This document shows, piece by piece, positions 27,473-36,005 of a DNA stretch of 64,000 nucleotides (positions are counted from its first letter, which is position 1; each line of letters opens with the position of its first letter). Under the pieces are notes generated by a model, which had not been told where the DNA came from, ran no database searches, and saw only the letters and a program-made list of their open reading frames with translations. Position numbers and translations under genes: made by a program. This DNA is from Nostoc sp. CHAB 5844 (GTDB lineage: Bacteria; Cyanobacteriota; Cyanobacteriia; Cyanobacteriales; Nostocaceae). Location of the stretch: the NCBI RefSeq assembly GCF_020829595.1, contig NZ_JAIVFW010000024.1, positions 32,955-96,954 on the forward strand. Direction: 5' to 3'.

Positions 27473-29089
27473 ATGATGTTCAAACTCATGCAAAGACAGA
27501 AATCAAAAACAAAAATTAGGCGATCATCTGTAAAAAATTACGCTAAGAGTACACAATTTAACTCAAAAGTCAAGCGATTAAATTTAGCAATTAAGCGACT
27601 TTCTCCAAGTTGGCAAGCTTGCTTACCTTTGGCTGGACTAATTGTATTGGGTTGGGGTTATGTAGCTGTTGCTCAAACTCCAGCCGCAGCAGGCCCTACA
27701 ACAGCGGATCTCAAAGTTGCACTTGATACTTTATGGGTAGCGATCGCAGCCTTTTTAGTCTTCTTTATGAACGCCGGTTTTTGTATGTTAGAAACCGGGT
27801 TTTGTCGTCAGAAAAACGCTGTTAACGTTCTCGCCAAAAACTTAATTGTATTTGCCCTATCGACCGTAGCATTTTGGGCGATCGGCTTTGGTTTAATGTT
27901 TGGCGATGGCAATGACTTCATCGGACTCAATGGCTTGTTCCTATCAGGAGCAGATAACAGCCCTGCTACCGGGGATGCTTATCAAGGAGTGTTTAGCGCC
28001 CTCAATTGGACAGGCGTTCCTTTAGCTGCCAAATTCTTATTCCAGTTAGTATTTGCTGGAACCGCAGCCACAATTGTGTCGGGTGCAGTTGCCGAACGCA
28101 TCAAGTTCATTGACTTCTTGATTTTCAGCCTGTTACTCGTAGGTATTGCCTACCCGATTACCGGACACTGGATTTGGGGTGCTGGTTGGCTGGCAGACAT
28201 GGGTTTTTGGGATTTTGCTGGTTCTACCGTAGTTCACTCAGTCGGTGGCTGGGCTGCATTGATGGGAGCCGCATTTCTTGGGCCGCGTATTGGTAAATAT
28301 CAAGATAAACAAGTGGTGGCGCTACCAGGGCATAACATGAGTATTGCCACTTTAGGTTGCTTGATTTTGTGGTTGGGCTGGTTTGGTTTCAACCCTGGTT
28401 CTGTAATGGCCGCCGATCCGAATGCGATTACTCACATTGCTTTAACAACCAACATGGCAGGTGCAGTTGGTGGTATTACTGCCACCGTTGTAGCTTGGTT
28501 GTACTTGGGTAAGCCAGACTTGTCCATGATTATCAACGGGATTTTGGCTGGATTAGTAGGCGTTACAGCGTCTTGTGCTTATGTCAACATTCCTAGTTCC
28601 ATAATCATTGGCTTGATTGCTGGCATTTTAATTGTTTTCGCTGTGCCATTTTTTGACAAAATCGGTATTGATGACCCAGTAGGTGCTACCTCAGTTCACC
28701 TAGTTTGCGGTATTTGGGGTACTTTGGCTGTGGGTTTATTTGCTGTTGGCCCTGGTGGCTATCCTTGGATGGTTGACTTAGCAGGTAAACCAATTGGCCC
28801 ACATGGTTTATTCTTCGGCGGTGGTTTCGGCACATTAATACCGCAAATAGTCGGTATTCTCTCCGTTGGCGGGATAACTGTTCTTCTTAGCAGCATCTTC
28901 TGGTTAGCGCTGAAAGCGACTTTGGGAATTAGAGTTACTAGAGAAGAAGAATTAGAAGGCTTAGATATCGGCGAACACGGTATGGAAGCTTACAGTGGAT
29001 TCCTCAAAGAAGCTAGTCCTAGTGGATTTTCGGAAGGAGCAAGTTCCGGAGGAATTTCATCAGGTAATGATTTACCAAGTACGCTGTAA
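27473..29089 (+). CDS. amt: Ammonium transporter (Amt), long N-terminus
   Basis: This membrane channel for ammonium uptake is 538 aa with about eleven transmembrane helices. Family signatures include [68 protein letters not shown] and the second pore histidine region [11 protein letters not shown]. The first 45 residues are unusually basic ([20 protein letters not shown]), ahead of the first hydrophobic segment. It is followed by a paralogous amt gene in tandem, as in Nostoc-type amt clusters. Confidence 0.95.
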   Translation: MMFKLMQRQKSKTKIRRSSVKNYAKSTQFNSKVKRLNLAIKRLSPSWQACLPLAGLIVLGWGYVAVAQTPAAAGPTTADLKVALDTLWVAIAAFLVFFMNAGFCMLETGFCRQKNAVNVLAKNLIVFALSTVAFWAIGFGLMFGDGNDFIGLNGLFLSGADNSPATGDAYQGVFSALNWTGVPLAAKFLFQLVFAGTAATIVSGAVAERIKFIDFLIFSLLLVGIAYPITGHWIWGAGWLADMGFWDFAGSTVVHSVGGWAALMGAAFLGPRIGKYQDKQVVALPGHNMSIATLGCLILWLGWFGFNPGSVMAADPNAITHIALTTNMAGAVGGITATVVAWLYLGKPDLSMIINGILAGLVGVTASCAYVNIPSSIIIGLIAGILIVFAVPFFDKIGIDDPVGATSVHLVCGIWGTLAVGLFAVGPGGYPWMVDLAGKPIGPHGLFFGGGFGTLIPQIVGILSVGGITVLLSSIFWLALKATLGIRVTREEELEGLDIGEHGMEAYSGFLKEASPSGFSEGASSGGISSGNDLPSTL

Positions 29090-29124
29090 GTTAGTAAATT
29101 TCTAGTTTTATTGCTAACCAACAT

Positions 29125-29168
29125 CCGCCCCTACAAAGTTTACCTTTGATTTAGAGGGCGGTTTTTTT
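29125..29168 (+). terminator. Probable terminator after the first amt
   Basis: CCGCCC and GGGCGG arms around a 25-base loop, followed by seven T. The long loop makes it less certain than the others. Confidence 0.6.
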
Positions 29169-29384
29169 ATTAAATATGAGCCAATATGGTTGAGAACAAT
29201 TTTGTATAAATTTTACAAGATTACAGCTTTTATTTAGATAGTTTTTTATATGACCAATTATTCCTTGATGGTACAAGCCCCATTATTAATTTATGGATAG
29301 ATAAATTTAAAACTTTGCTTGGTTCAAGAAAGCGGATTTATCCGTGGGCATTAATTGCGAACTTGTACTGAGCCTAGCCGAAGT

Positions 29385-29416
29385 ATTGCGAATTGCGAAT
29401 TGCGAATTGCGAATTG
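29385..29416. repeat. Heptanucleotide tandem repeat (AATTGCG)n
   Basis: The unit AATTGCG is repeated four times exactly plus part of a fifth. It is one of several 7-bp tandem repeats in this window of the type common in heterocystous cyanobacteria. The rest of the 560-base inter-amt gap has no gene. Confidence 0.9.
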
Positions 29417-29622
29417 TGCTGACCAAGGCTAACTCAAATACAGAATTTTTTTCATGCCCAAACAAAATTTTACTACTCGAACAAAAAATGCAAAAATTGC
29501 ATTGGTACACATTTATTAATATTTTGGCAACTATCATAAGGATTATATTTTTATTAATCTTTGGCAAAAAATTTAGTTGAGTATATTTCAAGACAAAAAT
29601 GAGTAGGAAAAAAGGATGAAAT

Positions 29623-29636
29623 GTATTTTAGTATAC
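29623..29636. promoter_or_regulatory. NtcA-binding site candidate before the second amt
   Basis: GTATTTTAGTATAC matches GTA-N8-TAC. It lies only 37 bases before the likely GTG start, which leaves little room for a standard NtcA-activated promoter. It may act from an unusual position or be a chance match in AT-rich DNA. Confidence 0.4.
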
Positions 29637-29672
29637 AAAGAATCTTGATTTTTGGAGAAGGGAAAGAAACAA

Positions 29673-31091
29673 GTGTTGAAGAAAGTTTTCACGATCGCGG
29701 CTATTACCCTATTACTTCTGGGATGGCCGCTCATGGGCAATGCTTTTGCCCAAACACAAGCAGCTACTCCACCTGCCGCTGATACAGGAGATACAGCATT
29801 TATACTAATTTCATCAGCACTAGTTTTGCTGATGACACCAGGATTAGCATTCTTTTATGGTGGATTTGTGCGATCGCGCAACGTCCTCAACACCTTAATG
29901 ATGAGCTTTGTGTTGATGGCGATTGTCGGCGTTACCTGGGTTTTATGGGGCTATAGCCTGGCCTTTGCACCGGGAAATCCATTCATTGGCGGTTTACAGT
30001 GGCTGGGGTTAAACGGTGTCGGGCTAGAAACAGCTAATTATCTCCAAGGTTCAGAACCGAAAGAGGTAGTTTCTTATGCCGCAACCATTCCCCATCAGGC
30101 ATACATGATTTATCAAGCCATGTTTGCCATTATCACCCCAGCTTTGATTTCCGGAGCGATCGCTGAACGTATGAGTTTCCGCGCCTACAGTCTGTTTGTT
30201 TTACTGTGGTCAACCTTTATTTATAGCCCTTTAGCTCACATGGTCTGGGCAAAAGGTGGATTCTTGGGTTTATACGGCGGTTTAGGCGCTCTCGACTTTG
30301 CTGGTGGTACAGTCGTTCACATTAGTTCTGGGGTTTCGGCGTTAGTCGCAGCAATCGTTCTCGGCCCCCGCAAAACCCACCCTGACCGCCTCAGTCCTCC
30401 ACACAACGTTCCTTTCATCTTGTTAGGTGCTGGCTTGCTGTGGTTCGGTTGGTTTGGCTTCAACGCTGGTAGTGCTTTATCTGCTGCTAGTGGAACTTCT
30501 GGTGATTTAGTTACTAACATAGCGACCACCGCCTTTGTTGCTACCAATACCTCGGCGGCGGCGGCGGCTTTGATGTGGCTAATTTTGGAAGCAGCGCTAC
30601 GGGGTAAACCCACAGCCGTAGGTGCAGCCACAGGTGCAGTTGCAGGTCTGGTGGGGATTACGCCAGCCGCAGGATTTGTTACACCTTTGGCAGCGATTTT
30701 AATTGGTTTTATCACCTCTTTTGTCTGCTTCTATGCAGTGAGTTTCAAACACAAACTGCAAATTGACGATGCCTTAGACACTTTTCCCGTGCATGGCGTT
30801 GGTGGTACAGTTGGAGCAATTTTAACCGCCATCTTTGCCACTACCCAAGTTAACGGCGGCGGTAAAGATGGGGTATTGCGTGGTAATTTTGCCGAACTGG
30901 GGGTAGAACTAGTAGCAATTTTGGTTGCCTACGCGATCGCCGCAATTGGTACTTTTATCATTCTCAAAGTTATCGATGCTACAGTCGGTCTGCGAGTCAA
31001 AGAAGAAGCCGAAGTTCAAGGTTTAGATATCAACGAACACGGCGAAGAAGGTTACAACTCGGAATTTGGTGGCGATAGACCTATTACTTAA
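29673..31091 (+). CDS. amt: Ammonium transporter (Amt), second copy
   Basis: This paralog of the upstream transporter is 472 aa from the GTG at 29673. That start is chosen because GGAGAAGGGAAAG precedes it and the protein then opens with a clean signal-like segment (VLKKVFTIAAITLLLLGWPLMGNAFAQ). Signatures include LMTPGLAFFYGGFVRSRNVLNT, ISGAIAERMSFRAY, DFAGGTVVHISSGVSALVAAIVLGPR, WFGWFGFNAGSA and DTFPVHGVGGTVGAIL with pore histidines. The C-terminus VQGLDINEHGEEGYN is the cytoplasmic tail that contacts GlnK in related proteins. The frame is also open upstream to TTG 29652. Confidence 0.95.
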   Translation: MLKKVFTIAAITLLLLGWPLMGNAFAQTQAATPPAADTGDTAFILISSALVLLMTPGLAFFYGGFVRSRNVLNTLMMSFVLMAIVGVTWVLWGYSLAFAPGNPFIGGLQWLGLNGVGLETANYLQGSEPKEVVSYAATIPHQAYMIYQAMFAIITPALISGAIAERMSFRAYSLFVLLWSTFIYSPLAHMVWAKGGFLGLYGGLGALDFAGGTVVHISSGVSALVAAIVLGPRKTHPDRLSPPHNVPFILLGAGLLWFGWFGFNAGSALSAASGTSGDLVTNIATTAFVATNTSAAAAALMWLILEAALRGKPTAVGAATGAVAGLVGITPAAGFVTPLAAILIGFITSFVCFYAVSFKHKLQIDDALDTFPVHGVGGTVGAILTAIFATTQVNGGGKDGVLRGNFAELGVELVAILVAYAIAAIGTFIILKVIDATVGLRVKEEAEVQGLDINEHGEEGYNSEFGGDRPIT

Positions 31092-31134
31092 AGTGCTGAG
31101 TGCTGAGTGCTGAGGAGCCAGTGCGTTGGGGAGA
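31092..31134. repeat. AGTGCTG heptamer repeat joined to a dispersed repeat
   Basis: Three AGTGCTG units run directly into a block starting AGTGCTGAGGAGCCAG that is identical over 29 bases to 21288-21316. This suggests copying or mobility of the composite unit. Confidence 0.85.
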
Positions 31135-31248
31135 GACTCGTGACTGCTTCCCTACTCAGCACTTTCAACTCAGCACTCCACTTTTTTGGTGACATTTCCG
31201 AACTAGCGGATAAAATTTGAGTCAAATTATCGACAAATTTCGCTAGTC

Positions 31249-32067
31249 GTGACCACTTCTGTAAAAACCTTCCCTATTTGGGCATTGTTCTCGTTGGCAA
31301 CCAACGGCATACTCATGTTGGCGGTCATCCTGCTAATTTTGCAACGGCAGAGATTGACCGCTGTTTTTAATAGTTTGCCTCCACAACAGACAGTTATTGC
31401 ATCCCAAGTTGCACCTGAGTTAGGCCGCCGTCATCAACTCAATTACCAGCAGTGGTTAGATATTCTCAAACAAGAAGCTAAAGCCGCCACTGAGAAAAAT
31501 CCTGAGCATTTAAGCATCCTAGCGGGAGATTCTATTAGTCTGTGGTTTCCCGTGGAGTTATTACCGGAAGATAGGCATTGGCTCAATCAAGCAATTTCCG
31601 GTGAAACCAGCACTGGACTGTTAAAAAGATTAGATATATTTGATAGCACCAAACCAGAGGTGATTTTTGTCATGATTGGCATTAATGACCTCATCCGTGG
31701 AGAAAGTGATGAGGTCATTCTTGATAATCAGCGGCAAATTATCCGATACCTCCGCAAAGCTCATCCTACAGCGCAAGTCGTTGTGCAGTCGATTTTGCCA
31801 CATGGCGCAGAAGCAGCAACTTGGGAAGGACGAGATAAACTTTTAGCTATTCCTAACAGTCGGATTCGCCAATTGAATCAACAATTGCAACGCATAGCTG
31901 CCAAACGCGGTGTAAGATATCTAGATTTATATTCCTTATTTGCTAATCAACAAGACAATCTCCGCCCCGAACTTTCTACCGATGGTTTACACCTCAGTCC
32001 TGCCGGCTATCTAGTTTGGCGCACCGCATTGCAGATTTACACGCAATCAGGGAGTAGGGAGTTATAG
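31249..32067 (+). CDS. SGNH/GDSL-family hydrolase, membrane-anchored
   Basis: This 272-aa protein has a signal-anchor at about residues 10-30. The four SGNH blocks follow: Ser in ILAGDSIS, Gly in AISGETSTG, Asn in MIGINDLIRG and the catalytic Asp/His in STDGLHLSPAGY. It is probably an extracytoplasmic esterase or lipase acting on cell-envelope lipids or polysaccharide acetyl groups; the substrate is not evident. The start is GTG 31249. Confidence 0.88.
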   Translation: MTTSVKTFPIWALFSLATNGILMLAVILLILQRQRLTAVFNSLPPQQTVIASQVAPELGRRHQLNYQQWLDILKQEAKAATEKNPEHLSILAGDSISLWFPVELLPEDRHWLNQAISGETSTGLLKRLDIFDSTKPEVIFVMIGINDLIRGESDEVILDNQRQIIRYLRKAHPTAQVVVQSILPHGAEAATWEGRDKLLAIPNSRIRQLNQQLQRIAAKRGVRYLDLYSLFANQQDNLRPELSTDGLHLSPAGYLVWRTALQIYTQSGSREL

Positions 32068-32216
32068 CAGGTTACAGGCTTCCGCCGTGAGCGTCAGCCG
32101 AACGGTGATAGGTTACAGGTGACAGAAGTATCTTTTGCCTTTTAACTTTTAACTTTTAACTTAAATTGCGTCTCCACACGCGAAAATCAGATAGAGGAGA
32201 CACTTGAGAATTAAAC

Positions 32217-33410
32217 ATGGATACAAAAGCTTTTAAACGTACACTCCAACATTCAGAAAATTACAATCGCAAAGGGTTTGGTCATCAAGCAGAAGTCACA
32301 ACCCAGTTGCAATCTGAGTATCAAAGCAGTTTGATTCAAGAAATCCGCGATCGCAATTACATTCTCCAACGTGGTGACGTTACCATTCGACTAGCCCAAG
32401 CCTTTGGTTTTTGCTGGGGTGTAGAACGTGCTGTCGCAATGGCTTATGAAACCCGCCAGCACTTCCCCACAGAACAAATTTGGATTACTAACGAAATTAT
32501 TCACAATCCTTCTGTGAATCAGCGAATGCAGGAGATGGCAGTCAAATTCATTCCTGTAGAAACAGGCAAAAAAGACTTTACTGTGGTGGAAACCAATGAC
32601 GTAGTTATACTCCCGGCATTTGGAGCCAGCATTCAGGAAATGCAGATATTACACGATAAAGGCTGCAAAATAGTCGATACTACTTGCCCTTGGGTCTCTA
32701 AAGTTTGGAATACCGTAGAAAAGCACAAAAAAATCGATTACACCTCAATTATTCACGGTAAATATAAACACGAAGAAACAGTTGCGACTAGTTCCTTTGC
32801 AGGCAAATATTTAATTGTCCTGAATTTAAAAGAAGCACAATACGTTGCCGACTACATTCTCAATGGTGGGAATCGAGAAGAATTTTTACAGAAATTTGCC
32901 AAAGCTTGTTCAGCCGGATTTGACCCAGATAAAGATTTAGAAAGAGTTGGTATTGCTAACCAAACCACCATGCTGAAAGGCGAAACCGAGCAAATTGGCA
33001 AGCTGTTTGAGCGGACGATGATGCAGAAGTACGGCACAACTGAATTAAATGAGCATTTTCAAAGCTTTAATACTATCTGTGATGCTACCCAAGAGCGACA
33101 AGATGCCATGTTGGAATTAGTACAACATGATTTAGATTTAATGGTGGTGATTGGTGGGTTTAATTCATCGAATACCACACAATTGCAACAAATCGCCTTT
33201 GAAAAAGGCATTCCTTCCTATCATATTGATTCCGTAGACAGGATTAAATCTGACAACGCCATCGAACATCGACAGTTAAATGGGGAATTAGCGATCGCTC
33301 AAAATTGGCTACCATCCGGTAAAATCGTCGTCGGTGTAACCTCTGGTGCATCCACCCCCGATAAAGTCGTCGAAGACGTGATTGAAAAGATTTTCACCCT
33401 CAAAGCCTAG
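32217..33410 (+). CDS. ispH: 4-hydroxy-3-methylbut-2-enyl diphosphate reductase
   Basis: This is the last step of the MEP isoprenoid pathway, making IPP and DMAPP. The 397-aa length is that of the cyanobacterial/plant subgroup, longer than E. coli IspH. Three cysteine ligands of the iron-sulphur cluster appear in [22 protein letters not shown] and [11 protein letters not shown]. The substrate residues HGKYKHEET and [11 protein letters not shown] are present. ATG 32217 is preceded by an AGAGGAG-like site. Confidence 0.96.
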   Translation: MDTKAFKRTLQHSENYNRKGFGHQAEVTTQLQSEYQSSLIQEIRDRNYILQRGDVTIRLAQAFGFCWGVERAVAMAYETRQHFPTEQIWITNEIIHNPSVNQRMQEMAVKFIPVETGKKDFTVVETNDVVILPAFGASIQEMQILHDKGCKIVDTTCPWVSKVWNTVEKHKKIDYTSIIHGKYKHEETVATSSFAGKYLIVLNLKEAQYVADYILNGGNREEFLQKFAKACSAGFDPDKDLERVGIANQTTMLKGETEQIGKLFERTMMQKYGTTELNEHFQSFNTICDATQERQDAMLELVQHDLDLMVVIGGFNSSNTTQLQQIAFEKGIPSYHIDSVDRIKSDNAIEHRQLNGELAIAQNWLPSGKIVVGVTSGASTPDKVVEDVIEKIFTLKA

Positions 33411-33469
33411 TGCCGCAAGGCGGAAGTCAAAAGTCAAAATGAATACAGCATAAGCGTTTTATTGATTTG

Positions 33470-33545
33470 GAATGGTGAGGCAGTCCGGTCTTGGGGGTTC
33501 CCCGCATGAAGAACTGCCGAACCCGAAGGGTTGGTTTATTTACGC
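33470..33545. repeat. GC-rich palindromic dispersed repeat
   Basis: GGCAGTCCGGTCTTGG faces GAACTGCCGAACCCG-like sequence with an internal GGGGGTTCCCC palindrome. It resembles the repeats at 21288-21480 and 40511-40613. No gene is seen between ispH and the tandem array. Confidence 0.55.
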
Positions 33546-33630
33546 CGTGTTGTACTAGATTGACGAATAAAACCCTGAAACATCTATATTTATAAGTTTG
33601 GGGGCGAGTAACTAAAATCAAGTTTCCCGA

Positions 33631-33923
33631 CTGGTTCACCGAGTTATGATACTCATTAATGGAGTTCCCAGACTCTTTAATGAGTATCCAAACCTCATTA
33701 ATGGAGTTCCCCGCCTCATTAATGAAGTTCTCAGCCTCATTCACGAGTATTGTGATACTCATTAATGGAGTTCCAAGCCTCATTAATGGAGCTAAAAGAC
33801 TCATTAAAGGAGTTCCAATACTCATTAATCAAGTTCAAAGGCTGATTCACGGAACTAAAAGACTCATTAATGAATATCGAAGACTCATTCATAAGTATCA
33901 AAGACTTATTACAGCAGTTCTTC
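33631..33923. repeat. Degenerate 21-bp tandem repeat array (about 13-14 units)
   Basis: Units of the type ACTCATTAATGGAGTTCCAAG run head to tail from about 33651 to 33923. All are 21 bases except one 22-base unit at 33735-33756. Because 21 is divisible by three, frames stay open on both strands. The minus strand reads as a heptapeptide repeat (x-I-N-E-x-x-N) and the plus strand as (L-I-N-G-V-P-x). The 22-base unit breaks each frame. No start with a convincing ribosome site is seen. Confidence 0.9.
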
Positions 33924-34051
33924 TTTGTTTCAGGCACAGATTTATCTGCGTCTATCTACTCACTGTTCCTTCCAGTTTGATCTGCTGCTGGTTAATTGAA
34001 CCGTTCCTCATGTTAGGCTAAGAGCAATTTAATTTAAATGACTTCAGCTTT

Positions 34052-34450
34052 ATGACTGTTGCTCAGTCGGCAAAATCAGACCGCAGTGATATAACGGTGA
34101 CATTGAAGCGGCTTGTTGCTCTTTTAGAAGAGGATGAGACTGATGAGTATGGAATTTTACAACCGAGTCAATACGCCTTTAAATTAGCAATGCAATTGGT
34201 AATAGATGCCTATGAAACAATGGGCGTAGGCGCAGCCCGTCGTAGACATCGCTTTCTTAGAGCCTCAGCTGCGACAGATGAGCATGGTAGCATTAGACTA
34301 ACATGGAGCAAGCGATCGCCAGAGTGTGAAGTGCGGTTAGTTTGCCCAGCCACAGCCGAACAACAAGCTTATTTATACCATGAGATGGGAGATAATTACG
34401 CCGTAGAACGGGATGTCACAGCATCTATGTTGGTGCATTGGTTGGAGTAG
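34052..34450 (+). CDS. Hypothetical protein (132 aa)
   Basis: I do not recognise the family. It is a soluble protein with an acidic N-terminal half (LVALLEEDETDEYGILQPSQYAFKLAMQLVIDAYETMG) and a beta-like C-terminal half (GSIRLTWSKRSPECEVRLVCPATAEQQAYLYHE). It ends where a second short frame begins on the same strand. The type of sequence is seen in small cyanobacterial gene pairs that may be toxin-antitoxin-like, but that is only an impression. Confidence 0.6.
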   Translation: MTVAQSAKSDRSDITVTLKRLVALLEEDETDEYGILQPSQYAFKLAMQLVIDAYETMGVGAARRRHRFLRASAATDEHGSIRLTWSKRSPECEVRLVCPATAEQQAYLYHEMGDNYAVERDVTASMLVHWLE

Positions 34451-34590
34451 ATGTAGAACAGGATTCAGCTAACCATGCTAATATTGTTGGTCTACCTGAT
34501 CGAGAAGATGATCTAGTTCTTGCAGAAAGATTAGCAGGTTTGTTGGCAAAGCGATCGCGCAATACCGTTCGCTTAGAATTAAAAACCTAA
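34438..34590 (+). CDS. Possible short partner gene (50 aa), overlapping the previous one
   Basis: This frame overlaps the end of the 132-aa gene by 13 bases and reads VGVDVEQDSANHANIVGLPD followed by REDDLVLAERLAGLLAKRS. It is protein-like, with an amphipathic C-terminal helix. The only start is TTG 34438. It may be a translationally coupled gene, or the C-terminal remnant of a longer one. Function unknown. Confidence 0.35.
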   Translation: MVGVDVEQDSANHANIVGLPDREDDLVLAERLAGLLAKRSRNTVRLELKT

Positions 34591-34596
34591 TTCTGC

Positions 34597-34670
34597 GTAG
34601 GTTGGGTTGAGGAACGAAACCCAACATTTGCCAAGCTTGGTTGGGTAGAGCGATAGCGAAACCCAACCTA
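34597..34670. repeat. Dispersed inverted repeat with GTAGGTTGGGTT ends
   Basis: GTAGGTTGGGTT at the left faces AACCCAACCTAC at the right, with internal GAAACCCAAC/GTTGGGT copies. This is a palindromic repeat type familiar from cyanobacterial genomes. The following bases to 34835 hold no gene. Confidence 0.75.
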
Positions 34671-34835
34671 CTATTATTTCTAACCGAACCGTATTGAGCG
34701 ATCGCGTATGGTCTGGCAACCATAGTAATGTAGATAAATAAGCTAATAATTTTAGTTTCATCATCGCTTATGTCGCTAACTGGAATTATAAAAAGAGAAA
34801 CTAAAGCACTCATTAACAAAGCTAAAAATTAGAAA

Positions 34836-36005
34836 TTACAAATTACTATTGCGGCGCAAATCTTCCAAATTATTTCGCACAGTAATTGTATAGGGATGAT
34901 TTGCCCCTAAACGTTGTTCAAGAATCACCAAAGATTTGACGTACAAAGGTTCGGCTGCGTTGTACCTTCCCTGGAAACGGTAGAGTAATGCCAAATTGTT
35001 CAGGCTGAGTGCGACATCCGGGTGTTCATCTCCCAACAGGCGTTTTCTCATTGCCAAAGCTTCGACATACAAAGGTTCGGCTTCGCTGTACCTGCCCTGG
35101 GATTTGTAGAGTGCCGCCAAATTGTTCAGGCTGAGTGCGACATCCGGGTGTTCGTCTCCCAACAGGCGTTTATACATCGGCAAAGCTTCGATATACAAAG
35201 GTTCAGCTTCACTATACCTTTCCTGATAACAGTAGAGTGTTGCCAAATTGTTCAGGCTTTGTGCGACATCCGGGTGTTCATCTCCCAGCAGGCGTTTTAT
35301 CATCGCCAAAGCTTGGATTAACAAAGGTTCGGCTTCACTGTATCTTCCCTGGTAATAGTAGAGTTCTGCCAAATTATTCATACTTTGTGCCACATCCTGG
35401 TGTTCATCCCCAAAGCGTTCTCTAGTGGTTGATAAACTTTTTTCACCCCAAGGCAAAGCTTGCTCATAAGCGCCTTGTCCTGCGTAGAATCTAAGCACAC
35501 CCTCAAAAGGTGACATTAGATCCTCATCACTTAACCAAGCTTGATAAACTGTGGCAACTTCTTCAAGGTGCGGGATAGCGAGAGTTACTTGAGCAATATC
35601 TATCAATGTGGGTGTCTGAGGAATCTTCTTGGCAACTGCTACCATCGCTTGACAAAAGCCGCGCTTGAGTTCGTCAACTTCCGCTAACTCGTCTAACTTC
35701 TGCCGCAGTAATTCCTGAATGCGTTCGTGAATTTGGTAAGTTTCCTCCGCTAACTCTTGCAGCAAATAACGCTCAACTAAAATATTGCAGTTAGCTTTCA
35801 GGTCAAATTCTAAATTACTAGCACTCGCTGCCGATTCTACCAAAGACCAGGGAATAGGAGCTAAAGCAAACAAACTTAACAGACAAGCCAACTTTTGCGC
35901 CTCTGGTTCCAAACACTCCCAGTTCAAATCAAAGGCAGCTGCTACACCAGACTCACCTGTTGCTGCTTGCTGTTGTTGTAGCCTTGCAAGGATGTCTTTT
36001 AACAT
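34836..36005 (-). CDS. TPR-repeat sensor domain protein, C-terminal part of a split caspase/NB-ARC/TPR gene
   Basis: The N-terminal 150 residues are helical (LNWECLEPEAQKLACLLSLFALAPIPWSLVE, HERIQELLRQKLDELAE), like the post-NB-ARC winged helix region of STAND proteins. Four to five kinesin-light-chain-type TPRs of 42 residues follow (LGDEHPDVALSLNNLAALYKSQGRYSEAEPLYVEAL). The TPRs are nearly identical in DNA, so recent repeat expansion is likely. The ATG at 36005 overlaps the stop of the upstream caspase/NB-ARC frame (ATGTTAA). It may be translationally coupled, or the two may be one gene broken by a frameshift. Confidence 0.85.
   Translation of the reverse strand: MLKDILARLQQQQAATGESGVAAAFDLNWECLEPEAQKLACLLSLFALAPIPWSLVESAASASNLEFDLKANCNILVERYLLQELAEETYQIHERIQELLRQKLDELAEVDELKRGFCQAMVAVAKKIPQTPTLIDIAQVTLAIPHLEEVATVYQAWLSDEDLMSPFEGVLRFYAGQGAYEQALPWGEKSLSTTRERFGDEHQDVAQSMNNLAELYYYQGRYSEAEPLLIQALAMIKRLLGDEHPDVAQSLNNLATLYCYQERYSEAEPLYIEALPMYKRLLGDEHPDVALSLNNLAALYKSQGRYSEAEPLYVEALAMRKRLLGDEHPDVALSLNNLALLYRFQGRYNAAEPLYVKSLVILEQRLGANHPYTITVRNNLEDLRRNSNL

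Noticed and set aside
30317..30715. 132-codon minus-strand frame inside the second amt
   Set aside because: Ala/Pro-rich antisense shadow of a well-supported transporter gene.
33631..33923. CRISPR array
   Set aside because: Units are contiguous 21-mers with no spacers and no cas genes nearby.
34478..34819. 113-codon minus-strand frame
   Set aside because: It runs through a dispersed GTAGGTTGGGTT inverted repeat and has no protein-family character.
34770..34832. 20-codon plus-strand frame MSLTGIIKRETKALINKAKN
   Set aside because: Too short to support as a gene, with no clear ribosome site or partner.
35022..35425. Plus-strand frames opposite the TPR repeats
   Set aside because: They merely mirror the 126-bp TPR-coding repeat units.
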